Shown here: positions 60,644 through 64,000 of the stretch, one piece after another
Layout: every line of letters starts with the position of its first letter
How positions within the stretch are numbered: position 1 is the stretch's first letter
From: Candidatus Mcinerneyibacteriota bacterium
Lineage (GTDB): Bacteria; Macinerneyibacteriota; Macinerneyibacteria; Macinerneyibacteriales; DSCS01
DNA length: 64,000 bases
Reading direction: 5' to 3'
Assembly (NCBI GenBank): GCA_016937175.1
Contig: JAFGWL010000018.1
Span: forward strand, 1 to 64,000
Made by a program: the position numbers and the translations under genes
The notes under the pieces: model-generated
What the model was told of the DNA's origin: nothing
Databases searched by the model: none
The model's input: the letters and a program-made list of their open reading frames with translations, nothing else

Positions 60644-62680
60644 TTATTTTTTTGCTGCTTTCTTCAAAGACTGCCGGACAAGATCCGGGTCGGGGATATA
60701 GGGCAGGGTGATATGGTCCTTCCCCCTGAATGTTTTATTATACTCCATACTCGTGGCCATGGCATTCTCATTCCGGGCCCAGGCCCTGCGGGCGACTCCA
60801 CCCATGACATCCCAGGGAATGGCATTCCGGATGATCTCGTCAGTTTCTTCTCTTCCGTCCAGAAGAAGCCCGAAGCCGCCGTTGATGGCTTTCCCGATCC
60901 CGACACCGCCTCCGTTATGAAGCGCGATAAGAGTCATCCCCCGGGCAGCATTTCCGGCGAAACAGTTGACGGCCATCTCCGCCATGACATTACTGCCGTC
61001 TTTGATATTGGCAGTCTCGCGGAAAGGAGAATCCGTCCCTCCGGTATCATGGTGGTCGCGACCCAGCATGACAGGGCCTATCTCCCCGTTGCGGACCATC
61101 TCGTTAAACTTCAGGGCGATATTCATCCGGCCCAGGGCGTCCTGATAGAGGATCCGCGCCTGGGTCCCCACCACAAGGTTATTTTTATCGGCATCTTTGA
61201 TCCAGACATGATTATCCCTGTCCTGATAGCGGCGGTTGGGATCGATGCAGGCAGCCGCAGCGGCATCGGTCCTGAGAAGGTCCTCCTTCTTCCCCGAAAG
61301 ACAGACCCACCTGAAGGGGCCGTATCCATAGTCAAAGAGTTGAGGGCCGAGAATATCCTCCACGTAGGAGGGAAACACAAAGCCCTCTTTCTCATCTTTT
61401 CCATTTTTGGAGATCTCGGTGACCCCTGCATCGAAGACCGCTTTCATAAAGCTGTTCCCGTAGTCGAAAAAGTAGACACCGCGCCCGACCAATGTCTTGA
61501 TAAGCTCATAATGTTTCTGAAGAGAGCGGTCCACCAGCTTGACAAAGGTCTTTTTATCCTGTTCCAGAAGACGCGTCCGCTCTTCAAAGGTAACGCCCTG
61601 GGGGCAGTATCCTCCGTCATAAACAGCATGACAGGAAGTCTGGTCAGAGAGCAGGTCGATATGTCTCTCCGCCTTGACGGCATACTCCAGCAGGTCCACG
61701 ATATTTCCGTGATAGGCTATAGAAAGTGCCTTTCCCTTCCGGGCAGCCTCTTCAGCCAGCGAAAAAGCTTCTTCAGGGCTTTGGCACACGACAGAGACCC
61801 ATCCCTGGGAATGGCGGGTTTCGATGCGTGAAGCATCCACTTCAGCAAAGATCCCTACACCGTTGGCGATCTCCACCGCTTTGGGCTGAGCACCGCTCAT
61901 CCCCCCCAGGCCTGAAGAGACAAAGAGTTTCCCTGTCAGGTCTCCGTCGGCGGGGACCCCCAGCTTCATCCTCCCGGCATTGAGAATGGTGCTGTAGGTG
62001 CCATGGACGATCCCCTGAGGCCCGATATACATCCAGCCCCCGGCGGTCATCTGCCCGTAATTGGCGACTCCCATAGCTGCAGCGCGGTTCCAGTTCTCCA
62101 CATCGTCAAACATCCCGATCATAAGGGCATTGGTCAGGATCACCCGAGGCGCACCGGGATGGGAGTGAAAAAGTCCTGCCGGATGCCCTGAATGAAGGAC
62201 CAGTGTCTGTTCTTCCGTCATCTCCCGGAGATAGAACTTGATGAGATGATACTGCATCCAGTTTTGACAGACCTGTCCCGTCTCGCCGTAGGTCACCAGT
62301 TCATAGGGGTAGAGCGCTACGTCAAAATCAAGGTTATTGTCGATCATCACCTGAAAGGCTTTACCCGCCAGTGTCTTTCCCGGATACTCTTCCACCGGTT
62401 TCCCCTTGAGAGATCCCTGAGGACGAAAGCGGTATCCATAGATCCGGCCCCTGGTAATCAACTCTTCGGCAAATTCAGGAGCCAAAACCTCATGCCACTT
62501 TTCCGGGATGTAGCGGAGGGCATTGGCCAGAGCCAATTCCATATCGTGTGCAGAAAGGTTTAACTCTCTTTTGGGGGCTCTCCGTATCCCCTCCCGGAAT
62601 ACCGCAGGCGGGGGCAGTTCTTTAAAGACAGCATCCAGTTTAATGTCCATGGATTGCGAGATATCATGATTGGATAGCAT
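60644..62680 (-). CDS. hutU: Urocanate hydratase (long form)
   Basis: A 678-residue urocanase that adds water to urocanate using a tightly bound NAD. Recognisable motifs are SSGLGGMSGAQPKAVEIANG and GPVMLGRDHHDTGGTDSPFRET and the glycine-rich ALHNGGGVGIGKAINGGFG. It is about 120 residues longer than common bacterial HutU (~555) and about the size of the animal enzyme, with the extra sequence at the N-terminus and in several loops. It follows hutH by 15 bases. The next steps (imidazolonepropionase and later) are outside the window. Confidence 0.96.
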   Translation of the reverse strand: MLSNHDISQSMDIKLDAVFKELPPPAVFREGIRRAPKRELNLSAHDMELALANALRYIPEKWHEVLAPEFAEELITRGRIYGYRFRPQGSLKGKPVEEYPGKTLAGKAFQVMIDNNLDFDVALYPYELVTYGETGQVCQNWMQYHLIKFYLREMTEEQTLVLHSGHPAGLFHSHPGAPRVILTNALMIGMFDDVENWNRAAAMGVANYGQMTAGGWMYIGPQGIVHGTYSTILNAGRMKLGVPADGDLTGKLFVSSGLGGMSGAQPKAVEIANGVGIFAEVDASRIETRHSQGWVSVVCQSPEEAFSLAEEAARKGKALSIAYHGNIVDLLEYAVKAERHIDLLSDQTSCHAVYDGGYCPQGVTFEERTRLLEQDKKTFVKLVDRSLQKHYELIKTLVGRGVYFFDYGNSFMKAVFDAGVTEISKNGKDEKEGFVFPSYVEDILGPQLFDYGYGPFRWVCLSGKKEDLLRTDAAAAACIDPNRRYQDRDNHVWIKDADKNNLVVGTQARILYQDALGRMNIALKFNEMVRNGEIGPVMLGRDHHDTGGTDSPFRETANIKDGSNVMAEMAVNCFAGNAARGMTLIALHNGGGVGIGKAINGGFGLLLDGREETDEIIRNAIPWDVMGGVARRAWARNENAMATSMEYNKTFRGKDHITLPYIPDPDLVRQSLKKAAKK

Positions 62681-62695
62681 AGAGACCTCCTTTTC

Positions 62696-64000
62696 TCAGG
62701 GCAGCAACGGCTTCCCCAGAGCTTTTTCCACAATTTCGATAAAATCACCGGAATAGAAAAGATCCCGGACAGCCTCGATCTCCGGCTTGAACCAGCGGTC
62801 TTCGTTCAGAGGAGGCATCTTGTCCAGAATAAGGGAAGCGGCTATATCGACTCCTTCCCCGCCTCTGTGGGGTTTTCTATAGGTGAGTCCCTGGGCAGCT
62901 GCCATGGCTTCGATAGCATATATATAGTAGACATTCTCTGTGATCATCTGCAGCTGACGGGCAGCGATAGTCCCCATGCTTACATGGTCCTCCTTCCCGG
63001 CCGATGTCGGGATGGAATCAACAGAGGCCGGGTGGGCCAGGACCTTGTTCTCAGAGACCAGGCTCGCAGCCACATATTGGGGGATCATCCAGCCGGAATT
63101 CACCCCTCCTTTTTCAGTCAGGAAAGCCGGCAATCCCCTGTTGTAAGCAGGATGGACCAGTCGGTCGATACGGCGCTCGGAAATATTACCCCATTCCGCT
63201 ACAGCCGTCTTCATAAAATCCATGGCAAGGGCCACGGGCTGGCCGTGAAAATTCCCCCCGGAAATTGCCTCATCCTCAAAGATCAGGGGATTGTCTGTAA
63301 CGCTGTTGATCTCTGTCTCCACGACATTGACGGCATACCGCAGGGCATCTTTCGAGGCTCCATGCACCTGGGGCATACACCTTAAAGAGTAAGCGTCCTG
63401 CACCTCGTCACAATCGAGGTGGGAAGCCCGGATGGCACTCCCTTTAAGCAGCTCACGCAGATTGGTTGCTGCCGCCCCCTGTCCCCGGTGAGGACGAAGC
63501 AGGTTGATCCGCTCATCAAAAGCCTTGTCTGTCCCTAAAAGAGCATCCAGGGACATGGCGCCGACGATATCGGACAATACAGAAAGCCTTTTCACCCTGT
63601 AGAGAGCCAAAGCTCCTATGGCCGTCATGACCTGGGTCCCGTTGATGAGAGCCAATCCCTCTTTGGCCAATAGGGTATGCGTCTTGATGCCGGCCCTTTT
63701 CATGGCCTCTTTGCCGGCAAGGCGCTCGCCCCGGTAATCGGCCTCTCCCTCGCCCATAAGGACAAGCATGACATGGGCCAGAGGAGCCAGGTCTCCGCTT
63801 GCGCCCACGGAGCCCTGGGAGGGGACCACAGGATGGACTCCTCTATTGATCATTTCTGTAAGGGCCTCCACAGCCTCCAGAGTAATACCGGAAAAACCCA
63901 GCGCGAGGGCGTTGATACGCAAAAGCATAATGGCCCGCACAGTCTCCGCGGGAAGAGGAGTGCCCACCCCAACGGCATGGGACAAAATCAGGTTTCTCTG
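62696..64000 (-). CDS. hutH: Histidine ammonia-lyase, 5' end beyond window
   Basis: The frame is open to the right edge (435 codons), beginning within the family's NLILSHAVGVGTPLP region, so roughly the first 75 residues are missing. The MIO cofactor forms from Ala-Ser-Gly in VPSQGSVGASGDLAPLAH. The Tyr-and-Gln region QNNxHGQP appears as ISGGNFHGQPVALAM, with the later segment MIPQYVAASLVSENKVLAHPASVDSIPTSAGKEDHVSMG also standard. It removes ammonia from histidine to give urocanate, the substrate of the next gene. Confidence 0.96.
   Translation of the reverse strand, partial: QRNLILSHAVGVGTPLPAETVRAIMLLRINALALGFSGITLEAVEALTEMINRGVHPVVPSQGSVGASGDLAPLAHVMLVLMGEGEADYRGERLAGKEAMKRAGIKTHTLLAKEGLALINGTQVMTAIGALALYRVKRLSVLSDIVGAMSLDALLGTDKAFDERINLLRPHRGQGAAATNLRELLKGSAIRASHLDCDEVQDAYSLRCMPQVHGASKDALRYAVNVVETEINSVTDNPLIFEDEAISGGNFHGQPVALAMDFMKTAVAEWGNISERRIDRLVHPAYNRGLPAFLTEKGGVNSGWMIPQYVAASLVSENKVLAHPASVDSIPTSAGKEDHVSMGTIAARQLQMITENVYYIYAIEAMAAAQGLTYRKPHRGGEGVDIAASLILDKMPPLNEDRWFKPEIEAVRDLFYSGDFIEIVEKALGKPLLP

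Noticed and set aside
60713-61831. Long plus-strand open frame opposite hutU
   Set aside because: No promoter, ribosome site or recognisable protein family; hutU is certain.

Overview
The window is about 64 kb of densely packed bacterial chromosome with no rRNA, phage, insertion sequence or CRISPR array. The organism looks like a diderm anaerobe. It has TonB/ExbBD, a TonB-dependent receptor, beta-barrels and an OmpA-type protein, FeoAB, a ferredoxin-rich oxidoreductase and an [FeFe]-hydrogenase-like protein. An outer-membrane protein of the UPF0164 type fused to FlgD-like and OmpA domains and two FecR-domain proteins point to Spirochaetota. SecA is unusually long (1048 aa), with an insertion I associate with FCB-group SecAs. 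Strong AAGGAGG ribosome sites and TTGACA/TATAAT promoters argue against Bacteroidota itself. I would call it spirochaete-like, unresolved.

Layout. 1-3.7 kb (minus): FecR protein, SurE, two cyclic-nucleotide-binding proteins and a GAF/PAS protein cut by the left edge, then YjbQ and a tRNA-Leu. 3.8-7.9 kb: three tandem M42 aminopeptidases and a sigma-54 activator, divergent from a TPR lipoprotein-like/exported gene. 8.9-12 kb: folC, an ECF sigma factor, a small membrane protein and a second FecR protein. 12-15.3 kb: a two-gene FAD/Fe-S amine or imino-acid dehydrogenase. 15.4-19.1 kb: aminotransferase, TPR, BON-like, NadE. 19.2-21.4 kb: TonB-ExbD-ExbD-ExbB. 21.4-30.1 kb: one long envelope operon, PQQ-propeller protein, lytic transglycosylase, two M23 peptidases, SecA, PgeF and BioY. 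30.2-33.1 kb (plus): two membrane proteins of unknown function.

33.1-44.7 kb is a long minus-strand run: dgt, ribD-ribE-ribBA-ribH, nusB, a phosphoesterase, the OmpA-type protein, then a signalling set (two DRTGG proteins, PHP phosphoesterase, two GHKL ATPases, an [FeFe]-hydrogenase-like protein that has the H-cluster cysteines but lacks the proton-relay cysteine). 44.8-47.2 kb (plus): glutamate dehydrogenase and a molybdate/tungstate-binding lipoprotein under a ModE-like palindrome. 47.3-49.5 kb: speD-speE with a structured leader, and a hypothetical. 49.5-53.4 kb (plus): a cobalamin riboswitch and BtuB-like receptor, an rRNA methyltransferase and Ndk. 53.4-58.7 kb: a beta-barrel, FeoA-FeoB-FeoB-associated protein, and a Kef/NhaA-type antiporter paired with an EIIA/P-II protein. 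58.8-64 kb: a secreted subtilisin, a small hypothetical, and hutH-hutU for histidine breakdown, hutH running off the right edge.

The physiological picture is an amino-acid and peptide user (M42 peptidases, S8 protease, histidine degradation, GDH, FAD/Fe-S amine oxidation) that makes its own riboflavin and spermidine, takes up cobalamin, biotin, iron and Mo/W oxyanion, and senses redox or hydrogen state. The most unusual sequence-level signals are four genes that appear to be leaderless (a promoter -10 box 6-7 bases before the ATG and no ribosome site), nearly uniform 16-base promoter spacers, face-to-face overlapping promoters, the ModE-like operator and the sensory hydrogenase cluster.
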